64,000 nt of DNA, taken from assembly GCA_900546615.1 (NCBI GenBank), contig URDJ01000002.1:1-64000 (forward strand), written 5' to 3'. This document shows, in pieces, positions 54,736-62,694 of the stretch. Position 1 is the stretch's first letter. Every line of letters begins with the position of its first letter. Source of the stretch: an uncultured Eubacteriales bacterium. Its GTDB lineage: Bacteria > Bacillota > Clostridia > Oscillospirales > Oscillospiraceae. The notes under the pieces were generated by a model. It did not search any database. It was not told where the DNA came from and saw only the letters and a program-made list of their open reading frames with translations. The position numbers and the translations under genes were made by a program.

Positions 54736-54764
54736 TTGCAATTTTTATTGGGGTATGCTATCAT
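54736..54764 (+). promoter_or_regulatory. Promoter of the CapA-like gene
   Basis: TTGCAA (54736-54741), 17-base spacer, TATCAT (54759-54764). It is back to back with the rlmD promoter. Confidence 0.7.
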
Positions 54765-54804
54765 TATGTGTTAATAACGCGCGGGATGCGCATGGAGGTC
54801 TGAT

Positions 54805-56115
54805 ATGAACAAGAAGTTTAAAATAGCGCTCATAACGCTGGCCGTGACCGTGGTACTGGTCGTGGCGGCGGTCATAATAGCGACCCTGATAAAGCCGGAT
54901 GAGGCCGCGACGCAGTATTCTCTTCCGTCCGCAGACGTGAGCGAGACAGCGCCTGCCACAACACAGGAGCCGGAGCCTTCCGCCTCACCGGAGCACGTGA
55001 ACACCATCACCTCCACCTTGGCGGTCGGCGGGGACATCGTCATGCACACCGGTCTGAATGGCGAGGCAATGACCGACACAGGCTACGACTATGAGCCGAT
55101 CTTCGGCATACTCAAGGACTTCATAGCCAACGCCGACTATTCTGTATGCTCGCTGGTGACGACGCTGGGCAGCGGGAACTACACGGCGTATCCGCTGTTC
55201 AAGTCGCCTATTGATCTGGCGACATCGATTGCAAACGTGGGTTTCAGTCTGGTGAACACAGCGACGAGCCACTGCGTTGACTCTTACAAGGACGGCATCG
55301 ACTCGACGCTGGACGCGCTGGATGCAGCAGGGCTGGACCACGTGGGCACCTACCGGACTCAAGAGGAGCGCGATTCCAGCGGCAACCGGTATATGGCTGA
55401 TGTGGGCGGCGTCAATGTGGCCTTCCTGAGCTACACGACCGACACGAACGCGGTGCCGGTGGCCGGCTTTGAGTACGCGGTGAGCATCTGCGCAACTGAC
55501 TACCTTACCGGCGGCACGGAGATAAACTACGAGCTGATACAGACTGATCTGGCCTCTGCTAAGGAGGCGGGCGCTGACATCGTGTTCGTGTTCATGTCCT
55601 GGGGCACAGAGTTTGCGACGCAGCCGGACGAGCTGCAGTATGAAATTGCCGATTTCCTGTTCGCGAACGGCGCGGACATCATAATAGGCGGTCACTGCCG
55701 CGTGCCGCAGCCGATGGAGCTCAGGACGGTGACGGACGCCGACGGCAATGAGCGCACGGGATTTATCTGCTACAGTCTGGGAAATATGCTCTCCTGTCAG
55801 AATGATGCGTATACCGATATCTCGGCGCTGGTGAACATCGAACTGACCAAGGACACGGACACAGGTGAGACCTGGATATCTGACGTGAGCTATAAGCCCA
55901 TCTACATGGCCGACCTCTACGACTACGGCATAAACGACTACGGCTGGCACTACAGGATGGTGGATCTGCACGCAGCGATCGATTCCTACGACACCGAGGA
56001 CCGCTGGGAGTTCATGACCGAGGACATATACCGCGACATGACCGCCGCCCTCGATGCCATCCACGGATTCTTCGGCGAGGAGCTGGACTCCGCAGTCAAG
56101 GATGCGTCAGAGTGA
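54805..56115 (+). CDS. CapA/PgsA-type metallophosphatase-fold membrane protein
   Basis: A 436-residue protein with an N-terminal membrane anchor (about 7-30), a Pro/Ser/Thr-rich linker and a CapA domain: LAVGGDIVMHTGLN, then NTATSHCVDSYKDGI, YTTDTNAVPV, and ADIIIGGHCRVPQPME followed by CYSLGNMLSCQND. CapA proteins take part in poly-gamma-glutamate or capsule synthesis. In the usual N-x-A-N-N-H motif the residues here read NTATSHC, so the metal site may be altered. No capsule genes are adjacent. GGAGG precedes the ATG. Confidence 0.88.
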   Translation: MNKKFKIALITLAVTVVLVVAAVIIATLIKPDEAATQYSLPSADVSETAPATTQEPEPSASPEHVNTITSTLAVGGDIVMHTGLNGEAMTDTGYDYEPIFGILKDFIANADYSVCSLVTTLGSGNYTAYPLFKSPIDLATSIANVGFSLVNTATSHCVDSYKDGIDSTLDALDAAGLDHVGTYRTQEERDSSGNRYMADVGGVNVAFLSYTTDTNAVPVAGFEYAVSICATDYLTGGTEINYELIQTDLASAKEAGADIVFVFMSWGTEFATQPDELQYEIADFLFANGADIIIGGHCRVPQPMELRTVTDADGNERTGFICYSLGNMLSCQNDAYTDISALVNIELTKDTDTGETWISDVSYKPIYMADLYDYGINDYGWHYRMVDLHAAIDSYDTEDRWEFMTEDIYRDMTAALDAIHGFFGEELDSAVKDASE

Positions 56116-56128
56116 CAACAGCATAAAG

Positions 56129-56406
56129 CAGCAACGGGCGATGCAGACGCATCGCCCGTTGCTTCAGCTTGTCGAAGAAGGCAAAGCCTTCTTCGACAAA
56201 AGGGATTGCACTCCGCTCCGCGCCTCAGTTGTCCGCCAAAGGCGGACAATTCGACACTCCGCTCCGCGAGAAGTATTTTCGGCGACGTACACGCCGCCGC
56301 CGAAAATGATTGAATTTTATTTCGCGGCTGCGGCCGCGAAACTCTGCGAGGCTTCTTCGACAGACTGCAGCAACGGGCGATGCAGATGCATCGCCCGTTG
56401 TTTTTT
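56129..56406. repeat. Block of six hairpins with a duplicated stem-loop at its ends
   Basis: The 290-bp intergenic region consists mostly of perfect inverted repeats: 56131-56162 (14-bp stem, core GCAACGGGCGATGC), 56169-56199 (14 bp, TTGTCGAAGAAGGC), 56229-56249 (9 bp, TTGTCCGCC), 56275-56307 (10 bp, ATTTTCGGCG), 56321-56340 (8 bp, TTCGCGGC) and 56371-56400 (14 bp). The first and last are near-identical copies (CAGCAACGGGCGATGCAGA then C or T). CACTCCGCTCCGCG is directly repeated at 56209 and 56255, and CTTCTTCGACA at 56189 and 56352. No coding frame explains it. Confidence 0.75.
56371..56406. terminator. Terminator at the end of the hairpin block
   Basis: CAACGGGCGATGCA pairs with TGCATCGCCCGTTG over a 2-base loop and is followed by six Ts, giving a strong plus-strand terminator for the CapA-like gene. 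It stands 8 bases beyond the stop codon of the facing tannase-like gene. Confidence 0.88.
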
Positions 56407-56413
56407 CATATGT

Positions 56414-58003
56414 CTATGTAATACTCTCTATCCAGCCGCAGACCTCGCCGGGGTAGTCGGCTTCGGCGTGCGGGATATCCCATACGAGGGCGTAGTCGGT
56501 GTCCTTGCCCTCATTTTTCAGCGCTGCCGCAAGGGTCAGGCCTATGATGGCCGCCGAGTCCGCGTCCCTTGCTCCCACGCGGATTCGATAGTGCTCCGCC
56601 TGACGGCTCCCTGCGCCGCCTATGAAATTATAGGGGTCGATGAGCCGTATCCGGCTGTCCAGCTCAGGGTCGGGCAGGTCAAGCCGGAACCGCTCTGCCA
56701 GGTCCGCGCAGTCCTCCGGCCATTCGCTGGCCAGCGCATCCAAGGCCTCCGCCAGCGCCGGCGAAAAGTGCATGTAGTCCTGCTCCGGCGAGCCGAACTC
56801 CTGATTCTCACCGCTGTCACAGCACAGCTTGTCGAAGCTGGTGCAGGGCTTCATCCTCCTGCGGTGATTCAGCACGTAGTCGTCAAGGCCTGTGATATGC
56901 GCCCTCTCGCCGTCCCGGCTGAGCCATGCGCGCTTGCTTCTCCCGCGGACCGGCAACATAGGCGGCTCCATGAACGGGAAAGGACTGTCGCGGCGCACCA
57001 GCGTGCCCAAACCGGGCATAGGTGGGGCGTCCGGCGGCATCGGCGGAGGCGGCGCGGGCGCAAGCTCCGTGTAATTGCCGTCCAGATAGTCGTCAATGCT
57101 GCATTTGAGCTCCAGCCCCCCGGCCTCGAGCCGACGCAGGAAGTCAGTGGCCGAGTCCTCGAGCGCTCGCATGAGCAGCTCATACGCGCTGCCGCTCCTG
57201 CCGTCCTCGCCTATCCTTAGCGGCTCGCCCGTCTCGGGATGTTTCAGACCGAGGCCGTTGAAATAGCCCACGTACCGCCGCGAAAGCTCCCTGGACAGCG
57301 CCTGCTTAAACGGCGTCATCGTCTCCGCAGGCCCGGCGGGCGAGTCCTCGCAGGTCCTGTCCTCGCGGAAAAACCACTCGTAAGCCAGATCGGCGTGCTG
57401 AAGGTCGACTATCGGGCAGTAGATCTGCGCGGCGTACACCGCGTCGCTCTCGTCCATGTACGCGCCGTTGGCCCTGAGGTATTCGTCAAAGACCGCGTTG
57501 TCGCCAGATACGGCCAGCAGCGTGCTCATCGCGCCGCCAGCGCTCCAGCCGGCGGAGATGACCCTGTCCCAGTCACCGGGCAGCTCGGCCCTGTGATGTC
57601 GCAGGAAACGCAGTGCAGTCTTCAGGTCCACCAGCGCTGCGGGCGATTTGCCGCAGAGCGCCCCGTCAGCGTCGCGTGATTCTCGCCCCCGGCAGCCGCA
57701 GCTCACGTACACGAAGCCGCGCTCGAGATACTGCCCGGCATAGCAGCGCGGGCCGCCTAGCCAGGTGTGCGGCATCTCCATATAGCCCGCCGAGTTGTTC
57801 TCGAATACCACCGGCACCGTCGAGGCCGTGTACTTCCCTACCCTCGCCTCGCGGTCAAAGACGCCCGGCGCGCTCATCCAGGGCGCGGGCACAAAGATGC
57901 TCAGCTGCTGGAAGGGCGGACACACGGCTTTTTCCGTATACAGTATGTCCTCAAAGCACCAGCAGTTATATTTCTCGTCGTGTTTCCAATTGCCTGTCAT
58001 CAT
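56414..58003 (-). CDS. Tannase-like alpha/beta hydrolase (subtype B-like)
   Basis: A 529-residue protein with no signal peptide. VPVVFENNSAGYMEMPHTW and FVYVSCGCRGRESRDADG precede the nucleophile elbow AGWSAGGAMS (S154). A large insertion (about 175-450) includes a Pro-rich stretch, and the end VWDIPHAEADYPGEVCGW supplies the candidate catalytic His. This layout and length fit bacterial subtype B tannases, which hydrolyse galloyl esters. A related aryl or sugar ester is also possible. It is the last gene of the ABC importer/esterase operon and overlaps the preceding gene by 4 bp. Confidence 0.65.
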   Translation of the reverse strand: MMTGNWKHDEKYNCWCFEDILYTEKAVCPPFQQLSIFVPAPWMSAPGVFDREARVGKYTASTVPVVFENNSAGYMEMPHTWLGGPRCYAGQYLERGFVYVSCGCRGRESRDADGALCGKSPAALVDLKTALRFLRHHRAELPGDWDRVISAGWSAGGAMSTLLAVSGDNAVFDEYLRANGAYMDESDAVYAAQIYCPIVDLQHADLAYEWFFREDRTCEDSPAGPAETMTPFKQALSRELSRRYVGYFNGLGLKHPETGEPLRIGEDGRSGSAYELLMRALEDSATDFLRRLEAGGLELKCSIDDYLDGNYTELAPAPPPPMPPDAPPMPGLGTLVRRDSPFPFMEPPMLPVRGRSKRAWLSRDGERAHITGLDDYVLNHRRRMKPCTSFDKLCCDSGENQEFGSPEQDYMHFSPALAEALDALASEWPEDCADLAERFRLDLPDPELDSRIRLIDPYNFIGGAGSRQAEHYRIRVGARDADSAAIIGLTLAAALKNEGKDTDYALVWDIPHAEADYPGEVCGWIESIT

Positions 58004-59262
58004 TTCATCACACCGTCCAAAAACGCCAGCACGTCCGCCAGATTTTCAGCCGTGTAGAAGGCGCTGTCCTCGTGGCCCGCGCCCTCGGTGATGGAGAAGC
58101 TGACGTTCACGTCGCCTGTGATCTCCGCGAGGCGTTCGGCGAAGTTTACTGACTGGGTATAGGGCACATTCCGGTCGGCGTCGCCCACCTGTATCCACGC
58201 CTTGAGCGCGAAGTCAGCCGGCAGCTGGTCAACGCAGGTGCCCCAATAGGAGGCGTAGGCCGCGGCCTCGTCCTCGCCTATGGGGAAGCCCAGGAACTTG
58301 CTCTCGAAGGAGTCGGCGGTCGCAAAACTGGTGTCCGTGCGGCCCAGCGCGGCATATTCGGCGTCCATGGTGCAGAACTCCACCGGGGCGTAAAAGCTGA
58401 CGAGGGCCTTGACAGTGGAGGAGTATTCGAGGTTGTCCGCCACGTCGCCGTTCAGCTCCGCGACCTCTGGTGTGAGCGCCGTCATGAGCGCGAGGTATGC
58501 GCCTGCGGACTCGCCCCAAATGGCTATATTGTCTTCGTCAAATCCGTACTCCGCCGCGTTGGCCCTCACGAACCTGACAGCCGCCTTGACATCGGCCAGC
58601 GCCGCCGGGAAGGCTGCCTCGCCTGACTTGCGGTAGTCCACGCTCACGACGGCGTAGCCCGCGTTCACGGCCGCGTCGATGACGGGCTGGATGATTGGCA
58701 TGGACTGGTCGCCGAAGGCGAAGCCGCCGCCGTGTACGAGCACGATGACCGGGTTCGGGCCATCGCCCTCGGGCTGGTGTATATCCAGCACCTGCGCGTC
58801 GGAGTTGGAGGCGTATTTGATATCCGTCAGCCCGCCGGATTCCACGGTATCATCTGCGCCGGATTCTGTGTATTTTACGGGCTTGCAGCTCTCGCCGTCG
58901 AGCGTCCAGAGGCAGCTCTTGTCTGCCTCGAAGAACTCAGCCAGGAGTGGCTCGCCCTCGAAGGGAAGGGTCGTGGCGGTCTCGCCGTCCCACTCGTACT
59001 CGCCCTCGTAAGTCAGGTCGCCCATGAAGGGGTTGTGCTCGACGATGGTGCAGGTGCCGTCCTCGCGCAGCTCAAGCTCCCACTCCACCGTGAACGCGCC
59101 GCCCATGGCGCTCTCCGAGAAGCTGTAGCTGCCCGCGGGCAGCGTGGGCTCGGGCTCGGGCGCAGGCTCCGGCGTTGTATTCGGCTCCGCTGTCCCGCAG
59201 GCTGCGAGTCCGAGGGCGAGCGCAAGGGCCAGCAGAAGCGATATGTATTTTCTCCGCATCAT
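58000..59262 (-). CDS. Lipoprotein esterase (BD-FAE/HSL-type) with N-terminal beta domain
   Basis: A 420-residue lipoprotein (lipobox LAAC at 19-22). After an acidic Pro-rich linker, residues about 43-133 form a small beta-rich domain (FTVEWELELREDGTCTIVEH; YEGEYEWDGETAT). Residues 145-420 are an esterase: VHGGGFAFGD (oxyanion hole), GESAGAYL with S252, an Asp in VGDADRNVPY and His in GAGHEDSAF. It probably cuts acyl or feruloyl-type esters outside the membrane before uptake. A similar beta domain ends the operon's binding protein. It overlaps both neighbours by 4 bp. Confidence 0.85.
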   Translation of the reverse strand: MMRRKYISLLLALALALGLAACGTAEPNTTPEPAPEPEPTLPAGSYSFSESAMGGAFTVEWELELREDGTCTIVEHNPFMGDLTYEGEYEWDGETATTLPFEGEPLLAEFFEADKSCLWTLDGESCKPVKYTESGADDTVESGGLTDIKYASNSDAQVLDIHQPEGDGPNPVIVLVHGGGFAFGDQSMPIIQPVIDAAVNAGYAVVSVDYRKSGEAAFPAALADVKAAVRFVRANAAEYGFDEDNIAIWGESAGAYLALMTALTPEVAELNGDVADNLEYSSTVKALVSFYAPVEFCTMDAEYAALGRTDTSFATADSFESKFLGFPIGEDEAAAYASYWGTCVDQLPADFALKAWIQVGDADRNVPYTQSVNFAERLAEITGDVNVSFSITEGAGHEDSAFYTAENLADVLAFLDGVMK

Positions 59263-60182
59263 GATTTCTCCTTCATCGTGCGCTCAAGGAAGGCGCGCAC
59301 CAGCTCGAGGTTTTCGTCGGTGAAGAACAGCTTGTCCTCGTGGTCGGCGCCGGGGATGGGGTCGAAGCTCACGCGCCCGCCGAGGCCCGCGTCGTGCAGG
59401 GCCTGCACAAACTCCGCCGACTGCTCGAAGGGCACGAGCCGGTCGCGCGTGCCGTGCTGCACATAGATGGGGCACATGGCCGCGCCGGCATAGGCCGCGG
59501 GGTCGGCCGCGGCGCAGAGGGCCTCCGGCGCGTCGGGTATGGGGCAGCCGAGGTAGCGCGACTCCGGCGAGAAAGGCTCGTCGTGGTCGGCGTTGCTCAC
59601 GCCATTGCGCCGCGCCTGCTCGTCCATTGTGCGGAAGTTCATCGGCCCGAACTGCGACACCGCTGCGCTGACATATGGCTCCGTGTCCCCGGCCTGCGCC
59701 GCCGTCTCGCCGGGAAATGCCCCGTTCGGAACATTCATGCCCAGCATGGCCGCGAGATTTCCTCCCGCAGAACCTCCGATGACTGCGAACCGGGCCGGGT
59801 CGAGCCTGTATTTTGCGGCGCTCTTCCTCAAAAACCTCACCGCCTCACGGCAATCCAGTACCGCTGCCGGGAAAACGGCCTCCCCGCTCAGGCGGTACTC
59901 CACCGACACCGCAGCCCAGCCCCAGCCGAGGGCCTTCAGATATGCGTTCATGTGGTCGTCGCGCTTGTCGCCGAAGGCGAAGCCCCCGCCGTGGATGTGG
60001 ATAAGCGTCGGAAAGGGGCCCCTCCCTTTCTCCGGCAGGTAAATGTCCAGACGCTGGTTCGGGCTGTCGTTTGCATAGGCCACGTCAAGGTATTTGCGCT
60101 TTACCCAGTCGATGTCCGCCATGGGCGGCGTCCAGCCCGGAGGCGGCGCGCCCTGCGGATGCTTCTCGTTCACTGCGTCCAC
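59259..60182 (-). CDS. Cytoplasmic esterase of the BD-FAE/HSL type
   Basis: A 307-residue alpha/beta hydrolase: IHIHGGGFAFGDKRDDH, GGSAGGNLAAML with S138, and a C-terminal PGADHEDKLFFTDENLELV. No signal peptide, so it should act on imported esters. The catalytic domain is clearly similar to that of the lipoprotein esterase next to it, so the two probably arose by duplication, one exported and one internal. It follows the permease gene by 8 bp. Confidence 0.87.
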   Translation of the reverse strand: MDAVNEKHPQGAPPPGWTPPMADIDWVKRKYLDVAYANDSPNQRLDIYLPEKGRGPFPTLIHIHGGGFAFGDKRDDHMNAYLKALGWGWAAVSVEYRLSGEAVFPAAVLDCREAVRFLRKSAAKYRLDPARFAVIGGSAGGNLAAMLGMNVPNGAFPGETAAQAGDTEPYVSAAVSQFGPMNFRTMDEQARRNGVSNADHDEPFSPESRYLGCPIPDAPEALCAAADPAAYAGAAMCPIYVQHGTRDRLVPFEQSAEFVQALHDAGLGGRVSFDPIPGADHEDKLFFTDENLELVRAFLERTMKEKS

Positions 60183-60190
60183 TTCCCTTC

Positions 60191-61192
60191 TCAGGCGGCC
60201 TTCGTCGTTTCGGCCTTTTCCTTGTGCACGCGCACGACCGGCTTCGGGTAGTTCTTTATCGCGTCAAAGCTGATGGCAAGCAGCAGGATGATACCCTTTA
60301 CGATATACTGCGTATACGTGCCCCAGCCCGCGGGCTGCATACCGTTTGCTATCATCTGCATTACAAAGATGCCTGCAACCATGCCCACGACGTTGCCCTT
60401 GCCGCCCATCATGCTGATGCCGCCGATGATTGCCGCAGTGAGGCAGGTTATCTCGGTGCCCGGGCCGGTGGTGGCCTAAGTCTGGTTCTGCTGCGCCAGC
60501 ATGTCCAGAGTGGCGATGGCGAAGATGCCGCCCGTCAGCGTGAAGCAGAGTGTCTGTATGAGGTCGGAGCGTATGCCCGAGAGCCTCGCACACTCATTGT
60601 TGCCGCCCACGGCCAGCACGTCGCGGCCGAAATGCGTCTTATTCAGCACTATCCATGTCGCCGCGACGACCGCTATCGCAAGGTACACGTCGAGCGGCAG
60701 GCCCAGCAGCTTCGTCTTATACAGCGCGCGGAAGGCATCCGGCATGCTGGAGTAGGACTTGGAGGACGTTATCGTGTACGCTATGCCCTTGAACACCTCG
60801 CTCGTCGCTATCGTCACGACCAGAGGGAACAGCTTCAGCTTCGAGGCTATCACGCCGTTGAGCGTGCCCATCAGCAGGCCCAGCACTATGCACACGGGCC
60901 ACACCACCCACACGGGCAGCGTCGTCTCGAGCATGATGATAGCCGCCACACAGCCGCAGACCGCCATCTGATAGCCCACGGAGAGGTCTATGCCGCCGCT
61001 TATCATGACAAAGCAGATGCCCATGCCCGCTATGACTATATACGTGCTCTGGGTTATCAGGTTATACAGGTTCCGCGAAGACAGGAACTTGGGATTGAAT
61101 ATCGAGAAGAATACTATGAGCGCAACAAGTATGATATAGACGGTACCCTCCTGATATATGTAGCGTCCGGCGCCCTTCAGTTTTTCTTTCAT
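60191..61192 (-). pseudogene. RbsC-type sugar ABC permease interrupted by an in-frame amber codon
   Basis: Both halves are in one frame. The first 238 residues include IVIAGMGICFVMISGGIDLSVGYQ and FGRDVLAVGGNNECARLSGI; then TAG at 60476-60478; then about 94 residues with EITCLTAAIIGGISMMGGKG and a normal C-terminus. Joined, they give 333 residues, the usual RbsC/YtfT length. The stop lies just before the conserved G-x-G-x-E-x-x-x-I-x-A-x-x-I-G-G region. A single C-to-T change from CAG would explain it. A fragment starting inside the second half would lack most helices, so without read-through the permease is probably non-functional. Confidence 0.88.
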
Positions 61193-61204
61193 GGCTTTTC
61201 CTCC

Positions 61205-62671
61205 TTACATCCCGGACGCGAGCTGCAGCACGCGCTCCTGTGAGAACTCGTCCCTGTGAAGCTCCCCTGCTACCGTTCCCTCGTGCAGCACCACTATCCT
61301 GTCGGACATGCCCAGTATCTCCTCCATGTCGGAGAAGATCATTATTATCGCCTTGCCCGCCTCCGCGAGCGTGTTCATGAGCTGGTAGATTTCCTGCTTC
61401 GCGCCGACGTCGATGCCTTTTGTCGGTTCATCGAAAATGATTATCTCAGGGTCGGCCGCAAGCGCCTTTGCGAGCACCACCTTCTGCTGGTTGCCGCCTG
61501 AGAGGTTCACTACCATCTGCTTTATCCCCGGCACCTTGATGGAGAGGTCGGCGCGGTATTTCTCCGCCGTGTCGCGGTTCTTCCGGCCAGATCTGAAGCC
61601 CAGCTTTGTCAGCTTCTTCATGCAGGAGAGCGAGGTGTTGAACATCACCGTGTTGTGCAGGATGACGCCCTGCTCCTTCCTGTCCTCGGGGATGAGGCCG
61701 ATGCCGTGGCGGATGGCCGCGTTCGGGGACGCTATCCTCACTTTTTTGCCGTGAATGTATATCTCACCGCTGTCGAGGTGCTTCGCGCCGCTCACAAGCT
61801 CCATCGTCTCGCTTCTGCCGGAACCGACAAGGCCCGCAAAGCCAAGTATTTCGCCCCGGTGCAGCTCGAAGCTGACGTGTTCCACACTGTTGCCCGTAAG
61901 TTCGCGCGCCTCAAGCACCACCTCGCCCGGCTCAGTCCTGCGTGCCGGGAAGCTCTCAGTCAGCTCGCGTCCAACCATGAGGCTCACCAGCTCCGGACGG
62001 TTCGTCTCGGAGGTGCGTATCGTCTTTATGAACCTGCCGTCGCGCAGGACGCTGATGCGCTCGGTTATCTGGAACACCTCGTCCATGCGGTGCGAGATGT
62101 AGATGACAGTCACGCCGCGCTCCTTGAGCTTGCGGATTATCGAAAACAGCAGCTCCACCTCGTGCGATGCCAGCGGCGCCGTCGGCTCGTCCATTATCAT
62201 TATCTTGGCGTTATTCGATATCGCCCGCGCAATTTCCACCAGCTGCTGGTTCGCGGGCGAGAGCCGCTGCACCCTCATGGACGGGTCGAGGTCGAAGCCG
62301 TACTCCTCGAACAGCTCCCGTGCAAGCGCGTTCAGCCGACGCTTGCTGTATATCCGGCCCATCCTGCGGCCCATGAAGATGTTCTCCGCCACGGTCATCG
62401 GCGTCACGAGGTTAATGTCCTGATATATGACCGCAACGCCGCATTTTGCCGAGAGCGCCGGGGTCATGCGCTCGTAACGGCTGCCGTCGAAGTCAATGAC
62501 GCCGCCCGCGTCGGGCGCTATGGCCCCAGCTATGATCTTTATAAGCGTCGATTTGCCCGCGCCATTCTCCCCGAGCAGGGCGTGTACCTCGCCCTGCTCG
62601 AACTCGAAAGATACGTCGTCAAGCGCCGTGACGCCGGGATATGTCTTGCTGATGTGCTCAAGCCTGAGCAT
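61205..62671 (-). CDS. Sugar ABC transporter ATPase, two-domain (RbsA/MglA-like)
   Basis: A 488-residue duplicated ATPase. The N-terminal half has Walker A GENGAGKST, signature RLSPANQQLVEIARAI and Walker B IMIMDEPTAPL; the C-terminal half has the degenerate GLVGSGRSE and an intact signature NLSGGNQQKVVLAKAL with Walker B IIIFDEPTKGID. This matches importers of ribose, galactose, xylose or myo-inositol. The gene lies between the binding protein and permease genes, the usual arrangement. Confidence 0.96.
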   Translation of the reverse strand: MLRLEHISKTYPGVTALDDVSFEFEQGEVHALLGENGAGKSTLIKIIAGAIAPDAGGVIDFDGSRYERMTPALSAKCGVAVIYQDINLVTPMTVAENIFMGRRMGRIYSKRRLNALARELFEEYGFDLDPSMRVQRLSPANQQLVEIARAISNNAKIMIMDEPTAPLASHEVELLFSIIRKLKERGVTVIYISHRMDEVFQITERISVLRDGRFIKTIRTSETNRPELVSLMVGRELTESFPARRTEPGEVVLEARELTGNSVEHVSFELHRGEILGFAGLVGSGRSETMELVSGAKHLDSGEIYIHGKKVRIASPNAAIRHGIGLIPEDRKEQGVILHNTVMFNTSLSCMKKLTKLGFRSGRKNRDTAEKYRADLSIKVPGIKQMVVNLSGGNQQKVVLAKALAADPEIIIFDEPTKGIDVGAKQEIYQLMNTLAEAGKAIIMIFSDMEEILGMSDRIVVLHEGTVAGELHRDEFSQERVLQLASGM

Positions 62672-62694
62672 GCCGGCTCTCTCCTTTCGGCTGC

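Noticed and set aside
56129..56406. Possible CRISPR array
   Set aside because: The repeats are few, palindromic, of different sequence and not separated by uniform unique spacers, and no cas gene is present.
60476..60478. Amber codon read as pyrrolysine or another recoded residue
   Set aside because: No pyl genes or recoding signal are visible, and sugar permeases are not known to use such residues; mutation or sequencing error is simpler.
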